A stretch of 64,000 nt of DNA from Nitrincola tibetensis (GCF_003284585.1 NZ_QKRX01000008.1:62001-126000), one strand, 5' to 3'. Counted from the stretch's first letter, positions 25,484-36,043 are shown. Numbers and translations are program-made. Notes: generated by a model from the sequence alone, not told the origin.

Positions 25484-28400
25484 ATGCCCCGTCAAGCTGT
25501 GGAAAGTAAATCTGAAATTCTCGCTAACCTAAAGCGAGAGGTTACAAACCGTTTAGCTGAGAGTAAGTCAGCGGCATTGCTTCGGTTTATGGATCGATTC
25601 TTCATGACCACTCCGGAGTTAGATCTGCAAAAATGGAGAGCAGATGACCTATTAGGTTCAGTGCTTTCGGTTTGGGAATTTTTCCAACAAAGCCAGCTTT
25701 CCGGTCCAAAAGTTAAGGTCTTCAACCCGGATTATGAGCAACACGGTTGGCAGTCAACACATACTGTTGTCATGGTGTTGGTGCCGGATATGTCCTTTAT
25801 CGTTGACTCATTGCGCTTAGAATTAAATCGACAAAATGTAGCGACGCATGCCATTACCAATGCTGTTATTCGTGTCTCACGTGATGATCAAGGTCATTTT
25901 TTAGAGATGTCGGATAAAAGTCAATCGCGAGAGTCCATTGTTTGTATTGAAATTGACCGACATACCGACAAAGAAAGGCTTGAGAATATTCGTCAGGGGC
26001 TCTTGGCTGTTTTGAATGATGTGAAGGCGGTCGTTAATGACTTCGACCCTATGCTATCTGCACTTAAAAAACAGATGGCGCATTATGAGCATCAAGGGCA
26101 GCTTCATGGCCGTCCAGAAATTAAAGAAGCATCTGCATTTTTGGTTTGGTTAGAAAATAATTTTACATTTCTCGGTTATGAAGAGTTTGAGCGTGTCGAA
26201 AAAGAGACAGGCGCTCATTTCGAAATCAAGCCAGCGTCTGGCTTGGGTTTATTGCGTGATTGCGATACAGATTGCCGCTCTGAGTTGTTAGATGCAACGT
26301 TACAGCGTTCTCCACATATTCTGTTGCCTGATTTAATCAGCTTTTCTAAAGCTTCTGTCAAGTCACGTGTTCATCGCCCCGCCTATCCAGATTATATTAG
26401 TTTTAGACAGTTTGACGACCAAGGTGAGGTTTGCGGTGAGGTTCGGTTTTTAGGTCTTTATACCTCGTCTGTTTATACCCACTCACCGAGCGTGATTCCT
26501 GTTGTGCGTGACAAAATCAAAGCGGTTATGGATGGTGCTGGTTTTTATCCGAATGGGCACGATTGGAAAGAACTCTTACAGGTCATGGAAACCTTTCCTC
26601 GAGATGATTTGTTTCAGACACAAATCGATGATCTAAGTAAAATGGCACTGGGAATCTTGCAAATTCGGGAGCGCCGTCAAATTCGGTTGTTCCTGCGTCG
26701 AGATTATCAAGGTCAGTATTTCTCAGCATTAGTCTATGTGCCGCGTGATATTTACAGTACAGAGTTTCGTCTTAAGGCTGAAAATATCCTAAAAGCAGAG
26801 TTAGGTTGCGACTTAGCCGAATTTAATACCTATTTCTCTGAGTCAATCCTCGCACGGACACAGTTTAACCTTCGTTGTTCAAAGGGTGAGTCAGTTTCTG
26901 ACGTCTTTGATGTACGTGAGATAGAGTACAAAATTCGTATTGCTGCACGTAGTTGGGATGAAGACTTGTACGATGCCCTGATTGAAGCCATGGGCGAAGA
27001 GCAGGGGATTCATGCTTTCAATCACTATGGTCGCGGATTTTCGGCAGGTTATCGGTCAGATTTCTCGGCTCGCTCAGCTGTGATTGATATCCAGCACATG
27101 AAAGGTATGTCGACAGAGTCGCCGATTGCTCTCAGTTTTTATCGAGCCTTCGACCGAGAAGAGGACGAGATCAACTTCAAACTCTTCCATTTTGGTCACT
27201 CTTTACCCTTGTCGGATGTTTTGCCAACCTTGGAAAATCTTGGTTTGCGCGTGATTGATGAGCACCCCTACCAAATTGAAGACAGCCAAGATAATTGCAT
27301 CTGGATCCATGATTTCAATCTGCGTTTTTCGGGGAAACAGCATGCGTCAATCGAAGAGTTGCAAACCATTTTCACGGATGCGTTTCTAAGTATTTGGCGA
27401 GGAGTCAGTAGTAGTGATGACTTTAACCGCTTAGTTCTGGGTGCGGGTCTGAACTGGCGAGAAGTATCTGTTTTACGTGCATACGCCTCCTACATGAAAC
27501 AAATACGTTTCCCGATTAGTACAGAGGCCGTTAGCCTTGCATTAAACAACCACGTTCCAATTGCACGTGATCTGATTCAGCTGTTCAACGCTCGTTTGCA
27601 TCCGCAGCAATCGAACTTGGATTTGGCTAGTAGAATTGAAGAGCGCGTTTTAACCGCGCTAGACGACGTGAGTAGCTTAAATGAAGATCAGGTTATTCGA
27701 CAGTATCTGGCGTTGATCAATGCGACATTGCGAACCAACTATTTTCAAATGTGCAAGGGGCAGTCTAAAGGCTATCTGTCCTTCAAGCTCTCTCCAGCAC
27801 AGGTTCCATTTGTACCGCAGCCTTATCCTATGTTTGAGATATTTGTCTTTTCACCAAGGGTTGAGGGGGTACATTTACGGGGTGGTAAAGTTGCGCGCGG
27901 AGGCTTACGTTGGTCTGATCGAAATGAAGACTTTAGAACGGAAGTCTTGGGCCTAGTTAAGGCACAGCAGGTTAAAAATGCGGTGATCGTGCCTGTTGGA
28001 GCGAAGGGGGGATTTGTTGCTAAGCGCCTTAATAGCCGCATGACGAGAGATGAGTGGCTAGAAGAAGGGATTGCCTGCTATAAAATTTTCATTAGTGCTT
28101 TGCTCGATATTACAGACAATGTTATCGACAACGAGGTTGTACCGCCTAAGGATGTGGTAAGGCATGATGAAGACGATACCTATCTAGTTGTCGCGGCGGA
28201 TAAGGGTACCGCTACTTTTTCAGATATCGCCAATGGAATTGCTGAATCTTATCAGTTCTGGTTAGGTGATGCCTTTGCATCCGGTGGGAGTCAGGGGTAC
28301 GACCATAAAAAGATGGGGATTACGGCTCGTGGTGCCTGGGTGTCAGTTGAGCGTCATTTCCGTGAAATCGGAATTAATACGCGCTATCAGCCCTTTACGG

Positions 28401-30298
28401 TCATAGGCATTGGTGACATGTCCGGGGATGTATTTGGTAATGGACTATTGCTGTCAGATCAAATTAAATTGGTCGCTGCCTTTAACCATATGCATATATT
28501 CATCGATCCAAATCCGGACCCACAAGCAAGCTTTGTTGAGCGTAAGCGTTTATTTGAGTTGCCAAGGTCAGGATGGATGGATTACCAGTCATCGCTTATC
28601 TCTAAGGGGGGGGGTGTTTTTGAACGGTCTGCAAAATCCATAACCTTAACGCCTGAGATGCAAGCACTCACGGGACTGACTCAAACTCGTATAACGCCAA
28701 CTGAATTGATCTCTGCACTGTTAAAGTCTCAAATTGATTTGTTGTGGAATGGAGGTATTGGTACCTACGTGAAAGCCAGTACCGAGACACATGCGGATGT
28801 GGGCGATAAAACCAATGATGCATTGCGAGTTGATGGTAATGAGTTGCGTTGTAAGGTTGTCGGAGAGGGTGGTAATTTAGGGATGACGCAATTAGGGCGA
28901 ATGGAGTTTGCTCGCAATGGCGGTCGTTTAAATACCGACTTCATTGATAACGCAGGTGGCGTTGATTGCTCCGACCATGAGGTCAATATCAAGATCTTGT
29001 TGAACGGTTTGGTGGCAGCAGGCGATTTAACCCTCAAACAACGTAATCAGCTGTTGCTGGATATGACCGATGAAGTCTCTGGGCTGGTCTTAAAAAACAA
29101 TTACCGTCAGGTTCAAGCGATCACCTTAGCAGAGCGTCGTTCGCTGAAGGCAATGGCTGAATATCAGCGCTTTATTAACAAGCTAGAGTCTGAAGGTAAG
29201 CTTAATCGTAAGCTGGAGTTCATTCCATCTGATGATAAACTAGAAGAGCGTCGAATGAGTGGTTTAGGGTTAACTCGTCCAGAGTTGTCTGTGCTGGTTT
29301 CATACAGCAAGGCTGACTTGAAAGCAGAGTTGCTTAAAACAGATGTTCCGGATGATGCATACCTTGCACGCGAGTTGGTAACGGCTTTCCCCAATAAAAT
29401 GGTGAAAATTTACAATGAGCCTCTTAAGCAGCATAAGCTCTGTAGAGAAATCGTTGCGACTCAAATCGCCAATGAAATTGTTAATCTTATGGGTGTCAAC
29501 TTTGTAGATCGTTTGGTGACAACAACGGGCACTGATATTAGTACGGTTGTTCGCTCGTATGTGTTGGTTCGAGATGCCTTTGATTTGCCTAATTTGTGGA
29601 AGCAAGTTGAATTTCTAGATTATGAGGTCGATGCAGAGGTTCAGCTAGAAATGATGGAGCGTCTTCAGTACTTAGTTCGTCATGCTGCACGTTGGTTTGT
29701 CCGTAATCGCAGAGCCGGAATTGATTGCTCGTCTGAAACCGAATACTTTGCCGACTCGATCAAGAACATTAGTCTTACCCTAGGAAATTTATTGTGTGGA
29801 GAGCCGAGGGCTGAATGGGAAGAAGCCTACCAGCGTTACACAAATGCAGGTGTACCATCCGAACTTGCGAAAGTTGTGGCAGGCTCCGGTGTGCTGTTCA
29901 CAGCGCTTGGCATTATTGAAGTGACACGTCAGCTTGAGGTTCCCTTAACTCGTGCAGCGCAGGCTTTCTTCAGTTTGGGGGAACGATTAGAATTGCATTG
30001 GTTTGCGGGTCAGTTAAATGAGCTGCATGTTGATAGTTATTGGCAGGCCTTGGCGAGAGATTCATTCCGAGATGATCTTGAGTGGCAGCAGCGTGCACTT
30101 ACCGCAACCGTGTTGCAGGTTGATACCGAGGCAAATGAGGTTGCACTCGATGCTTGGATTGCTTTAAATAAAACGCATTTGGAGCGTTGGGATAAGGTTC
30201 TGTCTGACCTGAAGCTGGCGAAGACTCAAGATTATGCAATGTATACCGTTGCCGTTCGTGAGTTGTTTGATCTTGCGCGAACCTGTAAGTCATCTTAA
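25484..30298 (+). CDS. gdhB: NAD-specific glutamate dehydrogenase, large (about 180 kDa) class
   Basis: The 1604-residue enzyme oxidatively deaminates glutamate to 2-oxoglutarate with NAD. It has a long N-terminal regulatory region with ACT-like subdomains (about 1-700) and then the catalytic core: GGKVARGGLRWSDR at about 799-812, the substrate Lys region VPVGAKGGF with K841, IGDMSGDVFGNG, and GGNLGMTQLGR. A long helical C-terminal region follows. The length equals that of Pseudomonas GdhB/Streptomyces L_180-class enzymes. It supplies 2-oxoglutarate to the cycle encoded further right. Confidence 0.97.
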   Translation: MPRQAVESKSEILANLKREVTNRLAESKSAALLRFMDRFFMTTPELDLQKWRADDLLGSVLSVWEFFQQSQLSGPKVKVFNPDYEQHGWQSTHTVVMVLVPDMSFIVDSLRLELNRQNVATHAITNAVIRVSRDDQGHFLEMSDKSQSRESIVCIEIDRHTDKERLENIRQGLLAVLNDVKAVVNDFDPMLSALKKQMAHYEHQGQLHGRPEIKEASAFLVWLENNFTFLGYEEFERVEKETGAHFEIKPASGLGLLRDCDTDCRSELLDATLQRSPHILLPDLISFSKASVKSRVHRPAYPDYISFRQFDDQGEVCGEVRFLGLYTSSVYTHSPSVIPVVRDKIKAVMDGAGFYPNGHDWKELLQVMETFPRDDLFQTQIDDLSKMALGILQIRERRQIRLFLRRDYQGQYFSALVYVPRDIYSTEFRLKAENILKAELGCDLAEFNTYFSESILARTQFNLRCSKGESVSDVFDVREIEYKIRIAARSWDEDLYDALIEAMGEEQGIHAFNHYGRGFSAGYRSDFSARSAVIDIQHMKGMSTESPIALSFYRAFDREEDEINFKLFHFGHSLPLSDVLPTLENLGLRVIDEHPYQIEDSQDNCIWIHDFNLRFSGKQHASIEELQTIFTDAFLSIWRGVSSSDDFNRLVLGAGLNWREVSVLRAYASYMKQIRFPISTEAVSLALNNHVPIARDLIQLFNARLHPQQSNLDLASRIEERVLTALDDVSSLNEDQVIRQYLALINATLRTNYFQMCKGQSKGYLSFKLSPAQVPFVPQPYPMFEIFVFSPRVEGVHLRGGKVARGGLRWSDRNEDFRTEVLGLVKAQQVKNAVIVPVGAKGGFVAKRLNSRMTRDEWLEEGIACYKIFISALLDITDNVIDNEVVPPKDVVRHDEDDTYLVVAADKGTATFSDIANGIAESYQFWLGDAFASGGSQGYDHKKMGITARGAWVSVERHFREIGINTRYQPFTVIGIGDMSGDVFGNGLLLSDQIKLVAAFNHMHIFIDPNPDPQASFVERKRLFELPRSGWMDYQSSLISKGGGVFERSAKSITLTPEMQALTGLTQTRITPTELISALLKSQIDLLWNGGIGTYVKASTETHADVGDKTNDALRVDGNELRCKVVGEGGNLGMTQLGRMEFARNGGRLNTDFIDNAGGVDCSDHEVNIKILLNGLVAAGDLTLKQRNQLLLDMTDEVSGLVLKNNYRQVQAITLAERRSLKAMAEYQRFINKLESEGKLNRKLEFIPSDDKLEERRMSGLGLTRPELSVLVSYSKADLKAELLKTDVPDDAYLARELVTAFPNKMVKIYNEPLKQHKLCREIVATQIANEIVNLMGVNFVDRLVTTTGTDISTVVRSYVLVRDAFDLPNLWKQVEFLDYEVDAEVQLEMMERLQYLVRHAARWFVRNRRAGIDCSSETEYFADSIKNISLTLGNLLCGEPRAEWEEAYQRYTNAGVPSELAKVVAGSGVLFTALGIIEVTRQLEVPLTRAAQAFFSLGERLELHWFAGQLNELHVDSYWQALARDSFRDDLEWQQRALTATVLQVDTEANEVALDAWIALNKTHLERWDKVLSDLKLAKTQDYAMYTVAVRELFDLARTCKSS

Positions 30299-30316
30299 TT
30301 AAGCTGGTAGTTACCC

Positions 30317-30349
30317 TTCAAACTGCCGGCATCTGTCTGGCAGTTTGAA
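30317..30349 (+). promoter_or_regulatory. Hairpin overlapping the DUF2835 translation start
   Basis: TTCAAACTGCC (30317-30327) pairs perfectly with GGCAGTTTGAA (30339-30349); the last A is the first base of the DUF2835 start codon. There is no T tract, so it does not look like a normal terminator. It would hide the region where a ribosome binds. Confidence 0.5.
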
Positions 30350-30573
30350 TGAAATACGCAGTTTTAGATGTAAAAATTTCTCGTAATGAATTTTTAAAAT
30401 ACTACAAAGGCGTGGCCTCTCGTGTCTCAGTGCGGGCACGAGATGGCCGACGTTTTCACCTGCCTGCATCTGTGTTTACGCGCTTTTTATCTCACCATGG
30501 CGTCAATGGTAGTTTTATTATTTATTTTTCGGAAGAGGGAAAGCTGATTCAGATTGATCGTATGTCAAACTGA
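30349..30573 (+). CDS. DUF2835 family protein
   Basis: A 74-residue protein of the DUF2835 family with the pattern LDVKISRNEFLKYYKGVASRV, ARDGRRFHLPASVFTRFL and GVNGSFIIYFSEEGKL. It is predicted to be a small soluble beta/alpha fold. Its function is unknown. It has no recognisable ribosome binding site, and the start lies at the end of an 11-bp hairpin (30317-30349). It sits between gdhB and pyrD, 66 bp before the pyrD start. Confidence 0.85.
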   Translation: MKYAVLDVKISRNEFLKYYKGVASRVSVRARDGRRFHLPASVFTRFLSHHGVNGSFIIYFSEEGKLIQIDRMSN

Positions 30574-30638
30574 TGGCTGTCATTCGATCCTTGCAAAGAT
30601 TATAATGGACGAAATTGTATATAAACTCTGGGATTGCG

Positions 30639-31661
30639 ATGTTATACACACTTGCACGATCACTGATGTTTAAGCTGGATGCTGAGACTTCTCATAACCT
30701 TGCCCTTGGTGGAATGAATCTGCTTTCTGGCTTTGGACTCGAGCAGTTAATAGGCTCCAAGCCTATGCATTTACCTGTAGAAGTCATGGGCTTGCGTTTT
30801 CCTAATCCTGTCGGGTTAGCAGCTGGTTTGGATAAAAATGCCAGTGCTGTTGATGGTTTGGCTGCGATGGGGTTTGGCTTTATTGAAGTCGGTACTGTGA
30901 CGCCAAAGCCTCAACTAGGTAATCCCAAACCAAGGCTCTTTCGTTTGCAAGATCGACAAGCCATTATTAATCGAATGGGGTTTAATAATGACGGCGTAGA
31001 TCAGCTTCTTAAAAATCTTGAAGGTTGTCGTTACGACGGTATTCTGGGCATTAATATTGGTAAGAATAAAGACACACCGAATGCGCAAGCAAACGATGAT
31101 TACCTCTATTGCATGCGCAAGGTCTATTCTCGTGCCAGCTATATTACAATTAATATTTCTTCACCTAATACACCAGGGCTGCGGACGCTTCAATTCGGTG
31201 AGTCATTGAACAGCTTGTTAGACTGCATGAAAACAGAGCAGTCGAAACTTAGCAAAGTTCATGGTCGTTATGTCCCAATTGCGCTAAAGATTGCACCGGA
31301 TATGGGTCCTGAAGAGTTTGAGTTGGTAGCGGCCTCCCTTAAAGCCTATGAAATGGATGCTGTGATTGCTACGAACACCACTCTTTCCAGGGATGGAGTG
31401 GAAGGGTGTCAGTGGGCGGAAGAGGCCGGTGGTCTTAGTGGGGCACCTGTTCGAAATCGCTCCACAGCCGCTATTATGGCGCTTTCTAAGCATTTGAAGG
31501 GTAGTGTCCCGATTATCGGGGTGGGTGGTATTACGGAAGGCTTTGATGCGGCCGAAAAAATTCAAGCGGGAGCAAGCTTGGTACAAATCTATACTGGATT
31601 TATTTACCAGGGGCCAAGTCTTATTAGGGACTCCGTTAAAGCGGTTGCCGAAATTCGTTGA
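30639..31661 (+). CDS. pyrD: Dihydroorotate dehydrogenase, class 2 (quinone)
   Basis: The 340-residue membrane-associated flavoenzyme oxidises dihydroorotate to orotate with quinone in pyrimidine synthesis. The N-terminal amphipathic helix [18 protein letters not shown] is the class 2 membrane anchor. FMN-binding and active-site motifs are [34 protein letters not shown], and [10 protein letters not shown] with the catalytic Ser. The start at ATG 30639 matches the family N-terminus; a frame start at 30615 would add eight unsupported residues. It is convergent with rmf. Confidence 0.95.
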   Translation: MLYTLARSLMFKLDAETSHNLALGGMNLLSGFGLEQLIGSKPMHLPVEVMGLRFPNPVGLAAGLDKNASAVDGLAAMGFGFIEVGTVTPKPQLGNPKPRLFRLQDRQAIINRMGFNNDGVDQLLKNLEGCRYDGILGINIGKNKDTPNAQANDDYLYCMRKVYSRASYITINISSPNTPGLRTLQFGESLNSLLDCMKTEQSKLSKVHGRYVPIALKIAPDMGPEEFELVAASLKAYEMDAVIATNTTLSRDGVEGCQWAEEAGGLSGAPVRNRSTAAIMALSKHLKGSVPIIGVGGITEGFDAAEKIQAGASLVQIYTGFIYQGPSLIRDSVKAVAEIR

Positions 31662-31730
31662 ACTTTGACTCCGGAAAGTCCTTATTAAAGGCTATCCGGA
31701 GCATCTGGTTAAGTGATAATAATAGAAAGT

Positions 31731-31937
31731 TTAAGCAAGTGACGGGTTTATCTGTATTGCAGAAACGCCAGACATGCCGTTCCAATGTGCTTCGCGTCCT
31801 TCACGCCATCCTGTCATCCAACAACTTCGCATATCCGCGTTGTTGACTGGGCATTCTTCGCGTGATTTCCCGCTGATGCCAGCATTAAAACCACGGTTGT
31901 ACAGAGTGGAGCTGCGGTCACGTTTCTGTTTTCTCAT
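31731..31937 (-). CDS. rmf: Ribosome modulation factor
   Basis: A 68-residue RMF. The N-terminus MRKQKRDRSSTLYNRGFNAGISGKS and the CP(V/Y)...RSCWMTGWREGREAH segment match E. coli RMF (MKRQKRDRLERAHQRGYQAG...). The C-terminal tail is about 13 residues longer than in E. coli (55). RMF binds 70S ribosomes in stationary phase and dimerises them to 100S particles. A GAGAGG ribosome binding site lies just upstream. The position between pyrD and rlmKL is the same as in Pseudomonas. Confidence 0.93.
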   Translation of the reverse strand: MRKQKRDRSSTLYNRGFNAGISGKSREECPVNNADMRSCWMTGWREGREAHWNGMSGVSAIQINPSLA

Positions 31938-32225
31938 AGTACGCCTCTCATGTTTCTATTTATCATAGCGCGAATGCCGATTGCACTTCGCGAGTGGCCG
32001 TGAGTTCACTATACTCACACTTCATTAATAACGTAAATAAAAATCTTTTGCGATTGAAATTTGCTATGGTTGTAAAAGGTGCTGATAGTAAGTTCTTGTG
32101 TGCAGTTGCAAAAAAATGATTGTAATCAATTGATTAAGTGAAAAAATAAAACAGTCGTTTATGGATGAAAATTTTTCAGTTAGTCATTAAAGTTAAACAA
32201 ATAAATGTTGAGGTGCGAACTAAAC

Positions 32226-34382
32226 ATGCCAATTCAGAATGATGCGATGGGTATATCCTATTTTGTAACCTGTCCAAAAGGGTTGGAGGCGCTTCTTCTA
32301 GACGAAATTAACGCATTAGGTGCGATCTCCGCTAAGCAAACGGTAGCAGGTGTGGCTTGTGAGGGGGATAGAGCGCTAGGGTACCGCCTGTGTTTAGAAT
32401 CGCGTTTAGCCAGTCGAGTCCTGTTGCGTTTAGCTGAAGCTCCTGCCGCAACGCCTGACGCTTTGTATGATCTAGTGCAGTCTATTGACTGGCTTGAACT
32501 GATGCGCCCTTCTGGAACCCTTAGTGTTGATTTTAACGGCCGAAGTGATGCTATTAATAATACTCACTTTGGTGCATTAAAGGTTAAAGATGCCATCGTT
32601 GATCAAATACGAGGTGCAACGGGCCAGCGCCCCTCTGTTGAGAAACAGCAGCCAGATATACGTGTCAATGTTCACCTTGCTAAAGGGCAGGCGACTGTTT
32701 CGCTTGATATGTCGGGTGAGAGTCTGCACAGAAGAGGTTATCGCCAGCAAGCAGGCGAAGCGCCAATGAAAGAAAATCTCGCTGCAGCTGTTTTACTGAG
32801 AGCAGGATGGGATAAGGACGTGTTTGATGGCGTGTTAGACCCTATGTGTGGTTCGGGTACTTTGTTGATTGAGGCGGCGATGATCGCAGCCAATATTGCT
32901 CCCGGTTTATATCGGCATCAATTTGGTTTCACCCATTGGTTAACTCATGACCGTGGATTGTGGAAAGAGTTGTGTGACGAAGCGCATGCGAAAGCAGAGG
33001 CTGGAAAAGCAGCATTAACGGCACAATTCTATGGCTTTGATCAAGATGAGAAGGTCTTGCAGAAAGCGAAAGAGAATATACGTCGTGCGGGTCTAAGTGC
33101 ATTTATTGGTGTTAATTTGTCAGAGTTAAGCGAGCTTCAGCGTCCTCAAAATATGGAGAAGGGGTTGTTGGTTACCAATCCGCCTTATGGTGAGCGTCTG
33201 GGTGAAACAGAAAACCTTATGTATCTTTATCAATTGCTTGGACAGCAGTTGCGAAATCAGTTTGAAGGATGGCGAGCCGCCGTGTTCACTTCAAATCCTG
33301 ATTTGTGTAAGGTCATGAAGCTGAAGGCGCAACGCTCCTATCAGTTGTTTAATGGTGCCTTAGAGAGCCGATTGTTTTTATATGAAGTCTTTGCGCAAGA
33401 GGACAGAGTGCAAGAGGAAGTAAAAGCACTTGAGTTGACTGAGTCGGCACAAATGGTTGCGAATCGAATTCAAAAAAATCAAAAAAATCTAGGGAAGTGG
33501 GTCAAAAAAGAAGGGATTGAGTGTTATCGGATTTACGATGCGGATATCCCCGAATATGCAGTGGCTGTTGATTGTTACGGCGATGAAGTGATTGTTCAGG
33601 AGTATCAAGCGCCTTCAACCATCGATCCTGTAAAGGCGTTTAGCCGTTTTAATGAAGCTGTAGCCGCTGTGGCACAGGTTATGAACAAAAAGCCACAGCA
33701 AATAGTGGTGAAGCGCCGTAAGCGTCAGCAGGGAACAGAGCAGTATGAGCGTCATGATACCACCGACCATTTTTTTGTGGTGACGGAGCTTGGCTGTAAG
33801 TTATGGGTTAATCTTCATGATTATCTTGATACGGGTTTGTTTTTGGATCATCGGCCTGTGCGCCGCAAGATTCAGTCGATTGCTCAGGGAAAAAGCGTCC
33901 TGAATTTATTTTCATACACGGCGACAGCAAGTCTGCATGCGGCGGTAGGCGGTGCTAGCAGAACAACAAGTGTTGATATGTCATCAACTTATCTCGATTG
34001 GGCGCGTCGCAACTTTGCCTTGAACGGTTTAGATAACTCGAATCACCATTTTGTTCGGGAAGACTGTTTTAAATGGTTGGAACGTCAGTCTTCGGCTCAA
34101 TATGATCTGATTTTTATGGATCCGCCGACCTTTTCAAATTCAAAAAGAATGGAGGGGGTGTTGGATGTGCAGCGAGATCATGTGAAGCTAATTCACTTGG
34201 CCATGAGCTTGCTAAAAAAGGATGGTTTGTTGATTTTTTCCAACAATTATCGTCGTTTTAAGCTAGATAATGATGCACTTCACAACTTTGACGTGAAGGA
34301 TATTACGGCTAGTACAATTGATCCTGACTTTAAGCGCAATGCAAAAATCCATTGCTGTTTTGAGATCAAGCATAGAGTGTGA
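32226..34382 (+). CDS. rlmKL: Bifunctional 23S rRNA methyltransferase RlmKL
   Basis: The 718-residue fused enzyme has an N-terminal THUMP domain, then the RlmL part (m2G2445) with DPMCGSGTLLIEAA and the catalytic NPPYGE at N318-E323, then the RlmK part (m7G2069) with NLFSYTATASLHA and DPPTFSNS starting at D632. I use ATG 32226, with GAGGTG at 32210-32215; the ATG at 32205 upstream precedes this site. A strong terminator follows at 34389-34429. Confidence 0.95.
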   Translation: MPIQNDAMGISYFVTCPKGLEALLLDEINALGAISAKQTVAGVACEGDRALGYRLCLESRLASRVLLRLAEAPAATPDALYDLVQSIDWLELMRPSGTLSVDFNGRSDAINNTHFGALKVKDAIVDQIRGATGQRPSVEKQQPDIRVNVHLAKGQATVSLDMSGESLHRRGYRQQAGEAPMKENLAAAVLLRAGWDKDVFDGVLDPMCGSGTLLIEAAMIAANIAPGLYRHQFGFTHWLTHDRGLWKELCDEAHAKAEAGKAALTAQFYGFDQDEKVLQKAKENIRRAGLSAFIGVNLSELSELQRPQNMEKGLLVTNPPYGERLGETENLMYLYQLLGQQLRNQFEGWRAAVFTSNPDLCKVMKLKAQRSYQLFNGALESRLFLYEVFAQEDRVQEEVKALELTESAQMVANRIQKNQKNLGKWVKKEGIECYRIYDADIPEYAVAVDCYGDEVIVQEYQAPSTIDPVKAFSRFNEAVAAVAQVMNKKPQQIVVKRRKRQQGTEQYERHDTTDHFFVVTELGCKLWVNLHDYLDTGLFLDHRPVRRKIQSIAQGKSVLNLFSYTATASLHAAVGGASRTTSVDMSSTYLDWARRNFALNGLDNSNHHFVREDCFKWLERQSSAQYDLIFMDPPTFSNSKRMEGVLDVQRDHVKLIHLAMSLLKKDGLLIFSNNYRRFKLDNDALHNFDVKDITASTIDPDFKRNAKIHCCFEIKHRV

Positions 34383-34388
34383 GTGTAA

Positions 34389-34429
34389 AAAAGCCCTCAA
34401 ACTCACCATTGGTGAGCTTGAGGGCTTTT
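34389..34429. terminator. Bidirectional terminator between rlmKL and gltA
   Basis: AAAAGCCCTCAA (34389-34400) pairs with TTGAGGGCTTTT (34418-34429), and the inner CTCACC/GGTGAG pair extends it around loop ATT with one bulged base. Both flanks give T runs, so it can serve both convergent genes. Confidence 0.88.
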
Positions 34430-34455
34430 AGAAAGTTTAAATGCGCTTAAATCTA

Positions 34456-35736
34456 TTAAGCCGAGGGGTAGTCACGCATTTTAGCGCCAGTATAAAGCTG
34501 GCGTGGGCGACCGATTCGGTTAGGGCTAGAATGGAACTCGTTCCAATGAGAGATCCAACCAATGGTACGAGACAGTGCAAATATTACTGTGAACATGCTC
34601 GTTGGAATGCCAATTGCTTTCAGAATGATGCCTGAATAGAAGTCGACGTTGGGATAAAGCTTTCTTTCGACGAAATACGGATCTTCTAGCGCAATTTCTT
34701 CAAGGCGGGTTGCTATTTTTAATAAAGGATCGTTCTCGATTCCAAGCTCACCTAAGACTTCGTCGCAGGTCTTTTTCATGACTTTTGCACGCGGGTCAAA
34801 GTTGCGATATACGCGATGTCCAAAGCCCATCAAGCGGAAAGGGTCTTCTGGATCTTTAGCGCGTTGGATGAAATCTGGTATGTTCGCTTCGTCACCAATT
34901 TCTTCTAGCATCGTGAGAACGGCTTCGTTTGCACCGCCATGCGCAGGTCCCCACAAAGCTGCAATGCCTGCTGCAATGCATGCAAAGGGGTTTGCACCTG
35001 ATGATCCAGCCAAACGAACAGTAGAGGTCGATGCGTTTTGTTCATGGTCAGCATGAAGCGTGAAAATACGGTCCATTGCGCGAACAAGAATCGGGTTAGC
35101 TACATAATCAGCGCAGGGCGTGGAAAACATCATGCGCAAAAAGTTTTCAGCATAGGTGTTGTCATTGCGCGGGTGCATGAACGGCTGACCAATTGAGTAC
35201 TTGTAACACATGGCCGCCAAAGTAGGCATTTTAGCAATTAAACGATATGCACAAACCTCGCGATGATGAGCATTGTTGATGTCCAGTGAATCGTGGTAGA
35301 AAGCCGATAAGGCACCTACAACGCCGCACATGATTGCCATCGGGTGAGCATCACGACGGAAGCCTTTGAAAAAGGCGCTGAGTTGCTCATGAACCATTGT
35401 GTGATTTGAAATGGTGTTGGTGAAAACGGTTTTTTGTTGTTCCGTGGGGAGTTCGCCGTTCAGTAATAAGTAGCAAACTTCTAAGTAGTCAGACTTTTCT
35501 GCTAATTGCTCGATTGGGTAGCCGCGATGCAGAAGAATTCCCTTATCACCATCGATGTAAGTAATTTGTGATTCACAGGCCGCAGTAGACACGAAGCCAG
35601 GGTCATATGTGAATAGGCCTTTGCTGGTCAAAGGGCGAACATCAATGACGTCGGGGCCCTCTGTTCCGGAGTAAACGGGTAACTCAATCGTTCCATCCAG
35701 ACCATCGACCGTCAAACGTGCTTTCTTGTCAGCCAT
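34456..35736 (-). CDS. gltA: Citrate synthase (type II, hexameric)
   Basis: The 426-residue enzyme condenses acetyl-CoA and oxaloacetate. Type II features are the N-terminal beta-rich domain ([24 protein letters not shown]), the catalytic His regions [21 protein letters not shown] and [15 protein letters not shown], and the catalytic Asp in NVDFYSGI. The length equals that of E. coli GltA (427). It is divergent from sdhC, as in Pseudomonas and E. coli. A good sigma-70 promoter lies at 35828-35855, giving a leader of about 85 nt. Confidence 0.98.
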   Translation of the reverse strand: MADKKARLTVDGLDGTIELPVYSGTEGPDVIDVRPLTSKGLFTYDPGFVSTAACESQITYIDGDKGILLHRGYPIEQLAEKSDYLEVCYLLLNGELPTEQQKTVFTNTISNHTMVHEQLSAFFKGFRRDAHPMAIMCGVVGALSAFYHDSLDINNAHHREVCAYRLIAKMPTLAAMCYKYSIGQPFMHPRNDNTYAENFLRMMFSTPCADYVANPILVRAMDRIFTLHADHEQNASTSTVRLAGSSGANPFACIAAGIAALWGPAHGGANEAVLTMLEEIGDEANIPDFIQRAKDPEDPFRLMGFGHRVYRNFDPRAKVMKKTCDEVLGELGIENDPLLKIATRLEEIALEDPYFVERKLYPNVDFYSGIILKAIGIPTSMFTVIFALSRTIGWISHWNEFHSSPNRIGRPRQLYTGAKMRDYPSA

Positions 35737-35827
35737 AGTTGGCTCCTATCATTCGGTTTAATTACAACGACTTGTGACCAGTCGCTTGATTACACTGTTG
35801 AGAATTGACCTAGTTAAGGACGGTACA

Positions 35828-35855
35828 ACTATAAAGTTTGTCACGCGATTGTCAA
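35828..35855 (-). promoter_or_regulatory. gltA sigma-70 promoter
   Basis: On the minus strand: TTGACA (plus 35850-35855), a 16-bp spacer and TATAGT (plus 35828-35833). Both hexamers are near consensus. The transcription start should lie around 35821. Confidence 0.7.
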
Positions 35856-36014
35856 TTAAACCTAAAGGCGAATATTGCGCCGCAACATCAAAAAAATTAA
35901 ACAGGAGTGATCAACTCTTAAGAAATGGCCTTATAATACATGGGTTCGAAGAAAGGAATGCTCTGCAAGCCACGGTTTATGCTTAGACCATTGTTGTACA
36001 TGCGAGATATCGCG

Positions 36015-36043
36015 TTGTATTCAAGGGTTGAAGTGACTATACT
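36015..36043 (+). promoter_or_regulatory. Candidate sdhC promoter
   Basis: TTGTAT (36015-36020), a 17-bp spacer and TATACT (36038-36043). The -10 is good and the -35 is weak, so activator dependence is possible. Confidence 0.4.

Noticed and set aside
31669-31701. CTCCGGA/TCCGGAG inverted repeat between pyrD and rmf
   Set aside because: Only a 7-bp outer stem with internal mismatches and no T run; too weak to call a terminator, though it may stabilise 3' ends.
35774-35986. 70-codon open frame in the gltA-sdhC intergenic region
   Set aside because: No ribosome binding site or family features, and it covers the gltA promoter.
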